Origin: Spirochaetaceae bacterium
GTDB lineage: Bacteria; Spirochaetota; Spirochaetia; Treponematales; Breznakiellaceae
Reading direction: 5' to 3'
Assembly (NCBI GenBank): GCA_031278935.1
Contig: JAITJK010000007.1
Span: forward strand, 1-14,732
Length of the DNA: 14,732 bases
Shown here: positions 6,924-14,632 of the stretch, one piece after another
How the letters are laid out: each line of letters begins with the position of its first letter
How positions within the stretch are numbered: position 1 is the first letter of the stretch
Notes under the pieces: generated by a model
What the model saw: only the letters and a program-made list of their open reading frames with translations
What the model was told of the DNA's origin: nothing
Databases searched by the model: none
Made by a program: the position numbers and the translations under genes

Positions 6924-8816
6924 TCAATATAGGCGCAGGCTAAACTCCACCGCAAGGCAATCCCCCGGTTCCAAGTAAAAGGGCCGTATTGGCATGATAC
7001 AGGTGGATTGGTAAAGCTCAAGGAAGGTTCCCTGGACCGGACAGCGGGTACGGACTGGCAGGACCCAGGCCTCAAAGTCGAGGTCTGATTTCAGGGTAAG
7101 ACACACCTCGTTCTTCAGGTCTTCCAAGGTAATCTCCGCCGTACCGCTAATCCGCAAGCCTTCCCGATCCACCCCGTAGCCCGCGGCTTTATCGGGAACA
7201 CCGCCTGGCACGGGGCCGGAAACCAGGCGGATAAAGGCCTCCCCTTCGCCGGGAAACGAGAGGTCCACGCTGGGAATGAATAGCCCGGTTTCCGGTCCGG
7301 TTCCCCGGTTAATCAGCACATAACTTACCTTGAGGGTATCTTTTCGCACCTGATAGCGCTTTTCCAGCTCGATCTGCCCATAGGGCAGTTCCGGATGTAC
7401 GGGTAGACGGAAATGCACCTGCTCATGCTCCTTATCCATGCTCACCGGCTCAAAGGACTCTCCGCCGCAATACCGGTGGGGAAGCGCAGGTCCTGGACCA
7501 GGAAACGCGCCTCCCTGGGCGTCCTGGAAGGTGAAAGCTGGGGAAACCAGATAATCCGCAAAAGCGGTCCGCCTATGTCCCGGGGCAAAGGTATCCAGAT
7601 AGTTCCAGACCTTAGGCAGATAATCCAGCTCAAAAACCGACGCCCCGGTACGCTGGATGTAGCAGTTGAGATGCCCATTACGAAACAGATACTCCCCTTC
7701 ACCATCCAGGTTAAAATCAAACTGCAAGACCGAGGGGACGGCGCTGCTTTGTTCCCGGCTTATCTTCTCCGCCCCTAACAGGGCTTTGTAGGCTGCCTTC
7801 CTAATGGCGTGCCGGCAGACCCCGCCATAGGCCCCGGGACAAAAGACGTCAAAGCCCTGGGCCTTCCACAGTTCTTCCCGGGCAATCCGCTTGCGGGATT
7901 TATCCCCTCGAAGCTGGTTGATGAGTACATGGGTAAACATCATCTTAGCGTAGAGCTGGTTTGCCTCGGGGTAGTCGATTAAAAACTGCCGGACTGGCGG
8001 AACCCCAGCTTCCTGAGAAGGGGGGAAGTATATTTTTTGTAAGCCCCGCAGTCCCTTAAACACTTTGCCCGGACTGCTAAACTCAAGTTGGGATTCAAAC
8101 TGGGATAGGTCTTCAAAAAACCGGTGAAACCGCATATCCGCAGACTCCTGGGGGTCTTCGGCAAAAAGCGCTTCGGGAAACACGCAAAGGAGCTTTTTCT
8201 TCCCCTCCCCGGCCTCGCCGAGCCAGTCCGTTAAGACCTGGGAGGCCTTTTTTTGGGCAAAAGCGTCCTTAAAGCGGGTAGACAGGGGAAAAACAGTGAT
8301 GATCTTGCCCTGATCCTCGGTGATACAGGGTTCGATAGTCCCCGGCCCTGCGCCGGCCAGGATAAATTGCCCTTCTTCCAGGAAGGTATAGCCCATACCG
8401 CAGGTACTCAAGGTCCCCACCATCTGGGGTTCCCAGGCCAGGGCCGAGAGACGGCAACCCTGGGGCCGCTTGCCGAACTGTTTTCGCAGGTACGTAGTCA
8501 GCATCTCGATCTGCCCTATCTTATCCGACAGGGGGATGAGGGGCATCATAGGTTCATAGAAGCCTCCGCCCAGTAATTCCACCTGTTTACGGGAAACCAG
8601 GTCTTCCAGGAGCATAAAAAATTCCGGGTGGGTCTTCTCAAGCCAGTACAGCAAGACCCCAGAATAATGCAAGGTCGCCTGAATTTTGGGGTATTTATAC
8701 AAGGTGGAGACAAAAGGCTTTAAGAAGGTGGTATAGGCCTCTTCACAGGCATCATCCCCCAGGCCATAGGGGATATGATAATGGGAGCCCAAGATAACTA
8801 TATGATCATGATCCAT
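6924..8816 (-). CDS. Glycoside hydrolase family 57 protein (4-alpha-glucanotransferase/amylase-like)
   Basis: This 630-residue protein has the layout of GH57 4-alpha-glucanotransferases: an N-terminal barrel, a helical middle domain and a C-terminal beta domain. Conserved motifs are HYHIP at 12-16 (family HxHQP), VELLGGGFYEPM at 79-90 and ALAWEP at 125-130, with Glu129 as the expected nucleophile. The fourth motif, which carries the acid/base Asp (DGEKFG in Thermococcus litoralis), should lie near residue 213. There the sequence reads CVFPEALFAED, with no DGE core. The enzyme may therefore be inactive, altered, or using another acid. The preferred substrate would be glycogen or maltodextrin, and no signal peptide is seen, so it should be cytoplasmic. 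It starts 148 bases after the rnfA stop on the same strand and could be the last operon gene or have its own promoter. No strong ribosome site precedes ATG 8816. Confidence 0.85.
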   Translation of the reverse strand: MDHDHIVILGSHYHIPYGLGDDACEEAYTTFLKPFVSTLYKYPKIQATLHYSGVLLYWLEKTHPEFFMLLEDLVSRKQVELLGGGFYEPMMPLIPLSDKIGQIEMLTTYLRKQFGKRPQGCRLSALAWEPQMVGTLSTCGMGYTFLEEGQFILAGAGPGTIEPCITEDQGKIITVFPLSTRFKDAFAQKKASQVLTDWLGEAGEGKKKLLCVFPEALFAEDPQESADMRFHRFFEDLSQFESQLEFSSPGKVFKGLRGLQKIYFPPSQEAGVPPVRQFLIDYPEANQLYAKMMFTHVLINQLRGDKSRKRIAREELWKAQGFDVFCPGAYGGVCRHAIRKAAYKALLGAEKISREQSSAVPSVLQFDFNLDGEGEYLFRNGHLNCYIQRTGASVFELDYLPKVWNYLDTFAPGHRRTAFADYLVSPAFTFQDAQGGAFPGPGPALPHRYCGGESFEPVSMDKEHEQVHFRLPVHPELPYGQIELEKRYQVRKDTLKVSYVLINRGTGPETGLFIPSVDLSFPGEGEAFIRLVSGPVPGGVPDKAAGYGVDREGLRISGTAEITLEDLKNEVCLTLKSDLDFEAWVLPVRTRCPVQGTFLELYQSTCIMPIRPFYLEPGDCLAVEFSLRLY

Positions 8817-8964
8817 GGTTTTAGGTGATTTCCTATTATGTATGTTTGTTTGACTGATGCTGCGTTTCAGCCCAGCTCCGACGGGCCATGAGTAGGTCTT
8901 GAGTGCTCTATTCCTCCTCTATCAAGATGCAGCGTTCCCCAAGAAACCCTTCCCACGAACTTTC
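8817..8964. other. 148-base spacer between rnfA and the GH57 gene
   Basis: No gene is visible. On the minus strand an AGGAGG ribosome-like site occurs (8915-8910 region) without a start codon at the right distance. CATAAT (8840-8835) could be a -10 box for the GH57 gene but lacks a good -35. Two similar words, GATGCTGCGTTTC (from about 8857) and GATGCAGCGTTCC (from about 8925), lie on the plus strand. I see no hairpin followed by a T tract that would end rnf transcription. Confidence 0.4.
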
Positions 8965-9537
8965 TTAGAATAGCCCTAATACATCAAAGAAGATAAGCCC
9001 CAGGGCGCTAAAAAGCAAGGATACCAGCCCGGCGGATAGGAGCGCCAAAGGACGACCCTGCATGACCTGTGGCACCAGCTCCAGGGCGGAACGGATACGG
9101 ATTTCCTTGAGCAGCGCCGCCGAAAGCCCGGTTCCTACAGCAAACCCTAAGGAGAGGATACAGGCTTCCCCTAGAGTCCCGGCGAGATGGAGGCTCATCA
9201 GCAGGGAACCCACGACTAGGCCGTCGTAGGCCGTAGCGGGGTTGAACACCGGGTAGTCCCGCGCCGTGGGGAACACCCGGACCATAAGGCGCTCAAGGCC
9301 CATACAAGCCAAGGCGCTGAAGGGAAACAGCAGGGTGTATTCCAGGAACCCCAAGGGGAGAAAAAACAAGCCGTAAGAAGAGATCGCCCAAAGGAGTACC
9401 ACCGAGAGCCAGAGAATCCCTAATTGCGGGAATGGAAGGGGCTGGGATTCGTCCCGGCCTATAAGGCTACCCAACCCTAAGCCCCCGTGCAAGAGGAGAT
9501 TAAGGGTAAAACCAGAGAACACAAGCAAACCCAGCAT
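8965..9537 (-). CDS. rnfA: RnfA-like membrane subunit, lacking both conserved cysteines
   Basis: In known Rnf complexes RnfA and RnfE form a pair of inverted membrane proteins that share a [2Fe-2S] cluster within the membrane and take part in ion-coupled electron flow. This 190-residue protein has about six membrane helices. The C-terminal stretch at 134-170 (IRIRSALELVPQVMQGRPLA onward) matches the RnfA-type IRER...F.G.PIALI.AGLMSL pattern, which supports the assignment. The first cysteine motif (GxCPxLG in the family) reads GLGLGSLIG at 19-27. The second (TTNCAVLG) is replaced by ATAYDGLVVG at 101-110. Both cluster cysteines are thus missing; the remaining cysteines, C78 and C116, sit elsewhere. 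AAAGGGG just upstream is a good ribosome site. It starts one base after the rnfE stop and is the last gene of the tight cluster. Confidence 0.8.
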   Translation of the reverse strand: MLGLLVFSGFTLNLLLHGGLGLGSLIGRDESQPLPFPQLGILWLSVVLLWAISSYGLFFLPLGFLEYTLLFPFSALACMGLERLMVRVFPTARDYPVFNPATAYDGLVVGSLLMSLHLAGTLGEACILSLGFAVGTGLSAALLKEIRIRSALELVPQVMQGRPLALLSAGLVSLLFSALGLIFFDVLGLF

Positions 9538-9538
9538 A

Positions 9539-10171
9539 TCATTCCCCTTTCATGGAATGTTTTCTCAGGTGATGGAACAAGGCCACCCCATAGCCCAACA
9601 GGAGCAAGGTCCCTCCGGCGCTTGCAAGGATCCGGATAGGGAACAAGGAGGTCCCCTCAGCATCTTTAAAGAGTTCCCGGATCCCCGAACCTTCCCCTGT
9701 CGGTAGGGAAAGGCTCATAAAGCCCAAGGGTTCCCGGATGAGGGCCAAGGCGACGATAAGCGTCCCTAGCAGGGCCGCGTCTATCAGGGTTTTCCCCAGG
9801 GCGCTTTCCAGGGTCTGAGCGCCGAGATAGACAAAAATGTCGGAACCCATGCAGTACACTGGACACAGGAGGACTATAAAGACGCTTCCCAAGGCCAGAA
9901 GGGGGTTAATAAGCCAGAGGACCAACAAAAACAGACTTCCCATGAGGCTGGATAAGAAAAGGAAGATCACTGAACGGCCCTGGGTGGGCAGAATCGGCTT
10001 GGCCACGAAGGCAGTAAGCACGGTTAACCCATAGACCCAAAGGAGGGCGGCCAAGGCAAGTAGAGCAAAAGCCAAGCGACTCGAGGAGATGATCAAAAGC
10101 CCGGCCCCGGCCAGGGTAGAAAGAGGGGCACAGAAATGGGCTGCTATATAGGTTTGCAAGCTTCGGTTCAT
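9539..10171 (-). CDS. rnfE: RnfE-like membrane subunit
   Basis: This 210-residue polytopic protein is assigned to RnfE by position between rnfG and rnfA, by about six membrane helices, and by ALIREPLG at 143-150, matching the RnfE GAIREILG motif. The second cysteine region (PLIVVNCIILG in the family) reads VLLCPVYCMGS at 100-110, so one cysteine, C107, is well placed for an iron ligand and C103 lies nearby. The first motif (LGLCPTLA) reads AGAGLLIIS with no cysteine. The single-cysteine state here and the zero-cysteine state in RnfA leave too few ligands for the standard shared cluster. The frame is open to 10336, but ATG 10171 forms the ATGA overlap with the rnfG stop and gives the usual length, so I use it. 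Confidence 0.78.
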   Translation of the reverse strand: MNRSLQTYIAAHFCAPLSTLAGAGLLIISSSRLAFALLALAALLWVYGLTVLTAFVAKPILPTQGRSVIFLFLSSLMGSLFLLVLWLINPLLALGSVFIVLLCPVYCMGSDIFVYLGAQTLESALGKTLIDAALLGTLIVALALIREPLGFMSLSLPTGEGSGIRELFKDAEGTSLFPIRILASAGGTLLLLGYGVALFHHLRKHSMKGE

Positions 10172-10671
10172 GGCCGTAGGACTCCTTGTTTGGAGACAGC
10201 GTTTTCGATCCGCCGCATATAGAGTGTAACCAGCCCTGCGGGGAGGCCCTTTCGGGTCTGTTCCGGATGCGCGGTGAGGGGTACAAACGCCGCATCCGCC
10301 ACCGTGCCGGTACGGGAAGAAACCACCGCCAGGCAAGGGATGAAGACGCCGTTATGCATCAAGGGAAATACCACCGCCCGGTCTTCAGAATCCGAAAGGG
10401 TATACCAGTGCCCAAAGGCCGCTGGCCCCGGACTCCGCTCTTCCAAACGCCGGGGGTCTTGGATGCTTTCTAGGACCTGGTTTACCCTCTGCTGCAAGGC
10501 CGCGGCCCGCGCTGCCTGGGTAAAAAACCATATCCCCCCGCCGATAAGGAGCAGCCCCGCAATCCAGCCCAGGTAAATCCCTCGCTCTTTAAGGGCATCC
10601 TGATGTTTCGATACGGCGACTTGTGCTTCCTCCGGCGGACATAAGGGTTCGCCGCCCTCTGTATGTATCAT
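10168..10671 (-). CDS. rnfG: RnfG-like periplasmic subunit without a flavinylation motif
   Basis: RnfG normally has one N-terminal membrane helix and an extracytoplasmic FMN domain in which FMN is attached by ApbE to the Thr of an SGAT motif. This protein has 167 residues, a charged 30-residue N-terminus, one helix at about 31-51, and a soluble remainder. The stretch from GVFIPCLAVV to TAHPEQTRKGL resembles the FMN-domain pattern that ends in HxETPGLG, which with gene order supports the call. No GAT or SGAT occurs anywhere, and the C-terminus where it would sit reads LPAGLVTLYMRRIENAV. Covalent FMN is therefore unlikely. It overlaps rnfD at its start and rnfE at its stop by ATGA, so all three should be made together. 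Assignment by sequence alone would be weak. Confidence 0.65.
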   Translation of the reverse strand: MIHTEGGEPLCPPEEAQVAVSKHQDALKERGIYLGWIAGLLLIGGGIWFFTQAARAAALQQRVNQVLESIQDPRRLEERSPGPAAFGHWYTLSDSEDRAVVFPLMHNGVFIPCLAVVSSRTGTVADAAFVPLTAHPEQTRKGLPAGLVTLYMRRIENAVSKQGVLRP

Positions 10672-11747
10672 ATACCGCTCCCCTGGGCATACAATTTCCG
10701 GCTTTCCCAGTCCCGAATCAAGGGGACCAGGGCATTGATCACCGCAACGGCGAAAAAAGCACCGTAGACTTCTAAGCCGTAGTACCGGAAGATGAAGGTC
10801 AAGACCCCGGCTCCTGCGGCGGTAAACAGGGAACCCCCATCGGACTTAGGCCCCGTAGCGGGATCCGCCAGCAATAAGAAGGCCGCCACCAGGGTGCCGC
10901 CTGAGAAGAAGCCAAAGAGGATATCCCCGTTCCCCAGGCCTCCGCCCAAAGGCAGGGCCCCAAACAGGCGAATGAGCAGGCCATACACCCCTAAGTAGAC
11001 CGCAGGAATCCAATAGCGGCTTATTGGGGACGCAGTGATGATGATGGTACCCAAAAGCAGGGCCAGCACACCCCGGTCGGCGATGATGCCCATACCCGGG
11101 GCGTTAAAAAATTCGATATACCCTTCGGGTAATTCCACGTGAATGCGGGAAAACACCTGGCTGTTGAGAAAAGTTTGGACAGCCCGTTCCCAAGAACCTT
11201 GATGAGACACCCCATAATCCGCCCCGGCTATTTGAAGAATCTCCAGGGGTGAACCGCTGGGCGCCAAAAGCCCCTCCCGGAGGCCTTGGGAAACCAGGGC
11301 CAAGGGGGACAGTTCCAGGGACTTATGGAACCGTTCCGGCCAGGAACACCGGATGAAAAGCCAGCCCCCCAGGGCGGGGTTCAGCCAGTTGGACCCCAAG
11401 CCCCCGAAACTATGCTTCACCACAACCATAGCAAACACCGCCCCCATGACCGCGTAGAGGGGATGCAAGTTATTCGGTAAAAGAAGGACCAGCACCAGGG
11501 CGGAGGCTACGGCACTCCCATCCCGGACCATGCCGGCTCGCTCGGTTCTGAAATAAAACAAAAACTCCGTAAGTACCGCCCCCAGGACCGTACTCAAGGC
11601 GATGAGCAGGGACGCAAAGGAATCTTTGAGGGAAGACTGAAAAATGGCTAAGGCCGCGCACAAACTCACCAGCCACATCCGCCCCGCCGTAGGCCGGGTG
11701 AGGTGCACCTGGGCCCGGCGGCACCATAACCGGTCTTGTTCCGGCAT
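10668..11747 (-). CDS. rnfD: RnfD-like membrane subunit
   Basis: RnfD (related to NqrB) is a polytopic subunit that carries covalent FMN and is thought to help ion translocation. This 359-residue protein has the right length and many membrane helices. It keeps DGSAV at 76-80, the LLLPNN stretch, FGGLGSNWLNPAL at 114-126 and a late LADPATGPKSDGG, all typical. The FMN attachment motif (DxxSGATPL) corresponds to LLAPSGSPL at about 160-168. Depending on alignment the flavin-bearing Thr is either replaced by Ser166 or lost, and the acidic residue and GA are changed. The G(S/E) turn before the last helices reads IIADRG. Its start follows the rnfC stop by one base (TAATATG), and its stop overlaps rnfG by ATGA. 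Confidence 0.88.
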   Translation of the reverse strand: MPEQDRLWCRRAQVHLTRPTAGRMWLVSLCAALAIFQSSLKDSFASLLIALSTVLGAVLTEFLFYFRTERAGMVRDGSAVASALVLVLLLPNNLHPLYAVMGAVFAMVVVKHSFGGLGSNWLNPALGGWLFIRCSWPERFHKSLELSPLALVSQGLREGLLAPSGSPLEILQIAGADYGVSHQGSWERAVQTFLNSQVFSRIHVELPEGYIEFFNAPGMGIIADRGVLALLLGTIIITASPISRYWIPAVYLGVYGLLIRLFGALPLGGGLGNGDILFGFFSGGTLVAAFLLLADPATGPKSDGGSLFTAAGAGVLTFIFRYYGLEVYGAFFAVAVINALVPLIRDWESRKLYAQGSGI

Positions 11748-11748
11748 A

Positions 11749-13080
11749 TTAGGCTCCCCTCAAGGCGGCGTTTACCAAGGCGAACCGGGAAGGACACACC
11801 AGATCGCAGCAACCGCAACCGTGGCATTGCGAGGATCCACCGGGGCCTGGTTCCGGCTTTTCCTTCTTGTACCTATGCTTAAAGACTACCAGGGCCTTGT
11901 ATAAGGCTTCGGGGTCCAAACCCACGGGGCACACGGTTCTACAGGCCCCACAGCCGATACAGCTGCGTACCACCGTACCGCCGGTTTGTTTAGCCGAGAG
12001 AGCGCTCAGGGCATAGGTGGTTTTAATCACCGGTCCGTCCAGATTCTTTTCTAAGACCCGCCGGCCTGAAAAAGGCGAGCCCAGGATAATCCGCTGGACT
12101 TCACCGATAAAGCCGCCGCATTCCGCGAATAGATCCCCTATCCGGGTTCCGATCCGTACCCTCATAATCTGGGGTTTTTTGACCGCCGAACCACCCACCG
12201 CCACATAGCGGTCCAGAATAGGCCGGTGTAAGACCAAGGCGTCCCGAACCGCCGCCAGGGTAGCCGGTCCTTGAATGAGCAAGGACCCTAAAGCCTGCAC
12301 GGGATGCTCTCCTTTGCCCTGCTTTTCATAGGAACGTAGGGCCAGTTCCAATTCCCGGTCATTGCGCTGAGGATACCGGGAACTGACCAAGACTAAGGAC
12401 GAAGGCAGCGTATAGGCTTGAGCTTCGGAGAGCAGCATAGTCCCAAGCTTCCTTTCTTTGGCGGAAACCGCATAGACCACCTGGCTCGCCCCGCAGGCCC
12501 GTCCCAATATGACGCTACCTTCGGCCACCGCCTGAGTTCGTTCCCGGCATAGCACCTGATCCGCCACGAGCCAGGGGTCGTCAAACACGCACCGGACCAC
12601 CAAGGTCCGGGGTTCCGGAAGGGCGGACCAAGACGCGAACCGATCCGCTAAGGGATGGCCCGGTCCTTCCATCTCCACAATGCCATAATCGATAAGCCGC
12701 TGCTTAAGCTCCTCCGCCGTTAAGGTTTCCCAAGGGAAGCGCTCTTCCGCTTTGCCCAGCTGATCAAAGCTCCCTTTAAGGCGGATAACCAGGCCTTCAT
12801 TGGTAATACCCTCGCCCATTTCCCAGGAAACCGTCCGAACCACCTGGCCCGGCACGGTGGCATGAATATGCGCCGAAAGCGACCCTTGAGCGCGGCCTAT
12901 GAGCATCCCTTCCCGAACCGGGGAACCTCCGGACACCAGGGGCACAGCCTTGGCGCCGGGATGCTGTACCAGGGGTATAACCGATAAAACAGGAAGAAAG
13001 GCCACTACACTGGCCCCTACGGGAGGCGCGGTAGGGTCGGTAAAGTGCAGCCCCCCTTGAGGAAAGGTATATACTTTCAT
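11749..13080 (-). CDS. rnfC: RnfC-like iron-sulfur subunit
   Basis: RnfC is the cytoplasmic, membrane-associated subunit that binds NADH and FMN and holds two [4Fe-4S] clusters. This protein has 443 residues. The N-terminal domain shows GGLHF and VIPLVQHPGAKAVPLVSGG at about 34-52 and the HIHATVPGQV turn at 71-80. RYVAVGGSAVKKP and VRIGTRIGDLFAECGG (about 291-323) match well. Both cluster motifs are intact: C374, C377, C380, C384 and C419, C422, C425, C429. The glycine-rich flavin/NADH loop, GIVGxGGAxFP in the family, reads GIVEMEGPGHP at 133-143. The NGAECEP motif reads RCVFDDP at 163-169. NADH as the partner is therefore doubtful. ATG 13080 overlaps the previous stop as ATGA. Confidence 0.9.
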   Translation of the reverse strand: MKVYTFPQGGLHFTDPTAPPVGASVVAFLPVLSVIPLVQHPGAKAVPLVSGGSPVREGMLIGRAQGSLSAHIHATVPGQVVRTVSWEMGEGITNEGLVIRLKGSFDQLGKAEERFPWETLTAEELKQRLIDYGIVEMEGPGHPLADRFASWSALPEPRTLVVRCVFDDPWLVADQVLCRERTQAVAEGSVILGRACGASQVVYAVSAKERKLGTMLLSEAQAYTLPSSLVLVSSRYPQRNDRELELALRSYEKQGKGEHPVQALGSLLIQGPATLAAVRDALVLHRPILDRYVAVGGSAVKKPQIMRVRIGTRIGDLFAECGGFIGEVQRIILGSPFSGRRVLEKNLDGPVIKTTYALSALSAKQTGGTVVRSCIGCGACRTVCPVGLDPEALYKALVVFKHRYKKEKPEPGPGGSSQCHGCGCCDLVCPSRFALVNAALRGA

Positions 13081-14621
13081 GCGGCTATCCGTTTTTCATT
13101 ATATATCACACGGTTTCTCTTTTTTCCAGTCTGTTTGAAGGCGCTGAGAACCGTACTATACAAACCCGGCGCCATAAGGAACACGAGAAATCCGCCAATC
13201 GTAAGAGCCGTAACCGTAAGCATCGTGATATGACTGGGCACGCCCTCTGGGGTATAGCTAAACCCTTCAAGAAACGCGACGAGTTCTGCCAGGGGAAAGG
13301 GCGGTGTGGCCGGCGGCGGCTCTAAATCCTCCGATACTTCCTCCTGAGTGATGAACCCGTCCTCCCCTACGCGGTAGGAGTGATAGGGCCATGCCCCAAG
13401 TTCCCTCGGATAGTCCATCGCCATACTGGCTTGCAGGGGAAGCAGGGAAAAAGAAGCCTGGTACCGGGCATGGGCTTCATAGTTCCGCTCGTCCAGAAGG
13501 TACTGGGGGTCCGTGATAAGCCCTCTATCCTCCGCAGCATGGGGTCCCTCATACAGCCAGGGACCATAGAGGGCAATCAGGACGGCCAGGGCAAAGGGAA
13601 GAACTGTCCGGTTCACCGGCCCCCCGGAGGCGCTCTCCATGATCCGCACGGGCATAAACCGTACATGGTTCTGGGCCTTCCCTTGGTTTGTTTCCAGCCA
13701 GAGGACCCGCGCGATCATAAGGGCGCAACAGGCCACACTCGCCATACCCAGGGGTATGAGGTTTTTCCCCAAAAGTTGCCCCCCGCTCTTCGCGGCTAGG
13801 GACCGGGCATACAATATCCCCAGGACAGCGGCCAAGAGCGCCGCCCCGGTAAAGAGCGCCGCCAAGGCAGGGTATACCTTATCGGGGCTCTTGGCCACTT
13901 CCCGTGCTTCACCCGCTTCCTGGCCATAACGGTGCGCGGCCCAGCGTTTACGCAAGGGGTCCGCAGCTATTCCCGTAAGGGCGATGATCGCCGCGTCCAG
14001 GGCAAAGCCCAACGGCCCAGCCAGTACCAAGGCCCCCAGGATGGGCAGCAACGCCGCCATGAGCGCCGGATCCGGTGAAAGGGCCAGCGCCACCCCAGCG
14101 GCCACCGCAAAGAGGAGAAAATACCCCAGGAAAGGCTTTTTCCTGCCTAAAAAAGTAAGGGAAAAGGGGATTTCTGGTAAAGCCTCGGCGAGGGAACCTT
14201 GAAACGCCCTCAGTTCTTGCGGGGACTTCGCTGAAAGAGGAATAAAGAAAAGCCGTTTTCCTTGGCGGACAAAAAAGGCCCGCAGTTTTTCCGCATATCC
14301 GTCATTGCGGGGGTCAAAGGGTTCCAGACGATCCTCGTACGCATCCAAGGGTATCTGCTGTAGGGTCCCAAAGTCATCTAAAAGCACCCATTGATTAGAC
14401 TCAGACAAAACCTCCGGGGTACGTGCTTGAGACTTAAGGAGTTCGCCGATATGCCGGTCCGCATAGGAGGCATCCACCATAAGGACCGCATACTCCTGAG
14501 GGTTTTCCCGGGGCCTAAGGGTGAGGACTAACAGGGCTATACATCCCCCAAGGCCCAGGGAGAGCAGCCCGGTGAAGAGCGCCGGCTTCCCCAAGGGTAT
14601 GGGCCGCAGTTTTATGGTCAT
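13077..14621 (-). CDS. Polytopic membrane protein heading the rnf genes, unknown function
   Basis: I do not recognise this 514-residue protein. It has a helix at about 14-34, a soluble stretch at about 35-160 that probably faces outward, then about six helices between 163 and 356, an outward loop of about 105 residues (357-462, acidic and proline-rich) and a last helix at about 465-485 followed by a basic tail. No cofactor motif stands out. It ends in an ATGA overlap with rnfC, so it is translated with the Rnf genes and could be an extra subunit or assembly factor. I use ATG 14621, with AGGG nine bases upstream, rather than the in-frame TTG at 14630. The gene before it stops about 11 bases upstream of this start. 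Confidence 0.8.
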   Translation of the reverse strand: MTIKLRPIPLGKPALFTGLLSLGLGGCIALLVLTLRPRENPQEYAVLMVDASYADRHIGELLKSQARTPEVLSESNQWVLLDDFGTLQQIPLDAYEDRLEPFDPRNDGYAEKLRAFFVRQGKRLFFIPLSAKSPQELRAFQGSLAEALPEIPFSLTFLGRKKPFLGYFLLFAVAAGVALALSPDPALMAALLPILGALVLAGPLGFALDAAIIALTGIAADPLRKRWAAHRYGQEAGEAREVAKSPDKVYPALAALFTGAALLAAVLGILYARSLAAKSGGQLLGKNLIPLGMASVACCALMIARVLWLETNQGKAQNHVRFMPVRIMESASGGPVNRTVLPFALAVLIALYGPWLYEGPHAAEDRGLITDPQYLLDERNYEAHARYQASFSLLPLQASMAMDYPRELGAWPYHSYRVGEDGFITQEEVSEDLEPPPATPPFPLAELVAFLEGFSYTPEGVPSHITMLTVTALTIGGFLVFLMAPGLYSTVLSAFKQTGKKRNRVIYNEKRIAA

Positions 14622-14632
14622 ACGCCGCAACC

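Noticed and set aside
10172..10336. N-terminal extension of rnfE
   Set aside because: It would overlap rnfG by 55 codons, is not hydrophobic like an RnfE start, and ATG 10171 gives the usual length and an ATGA overlap.
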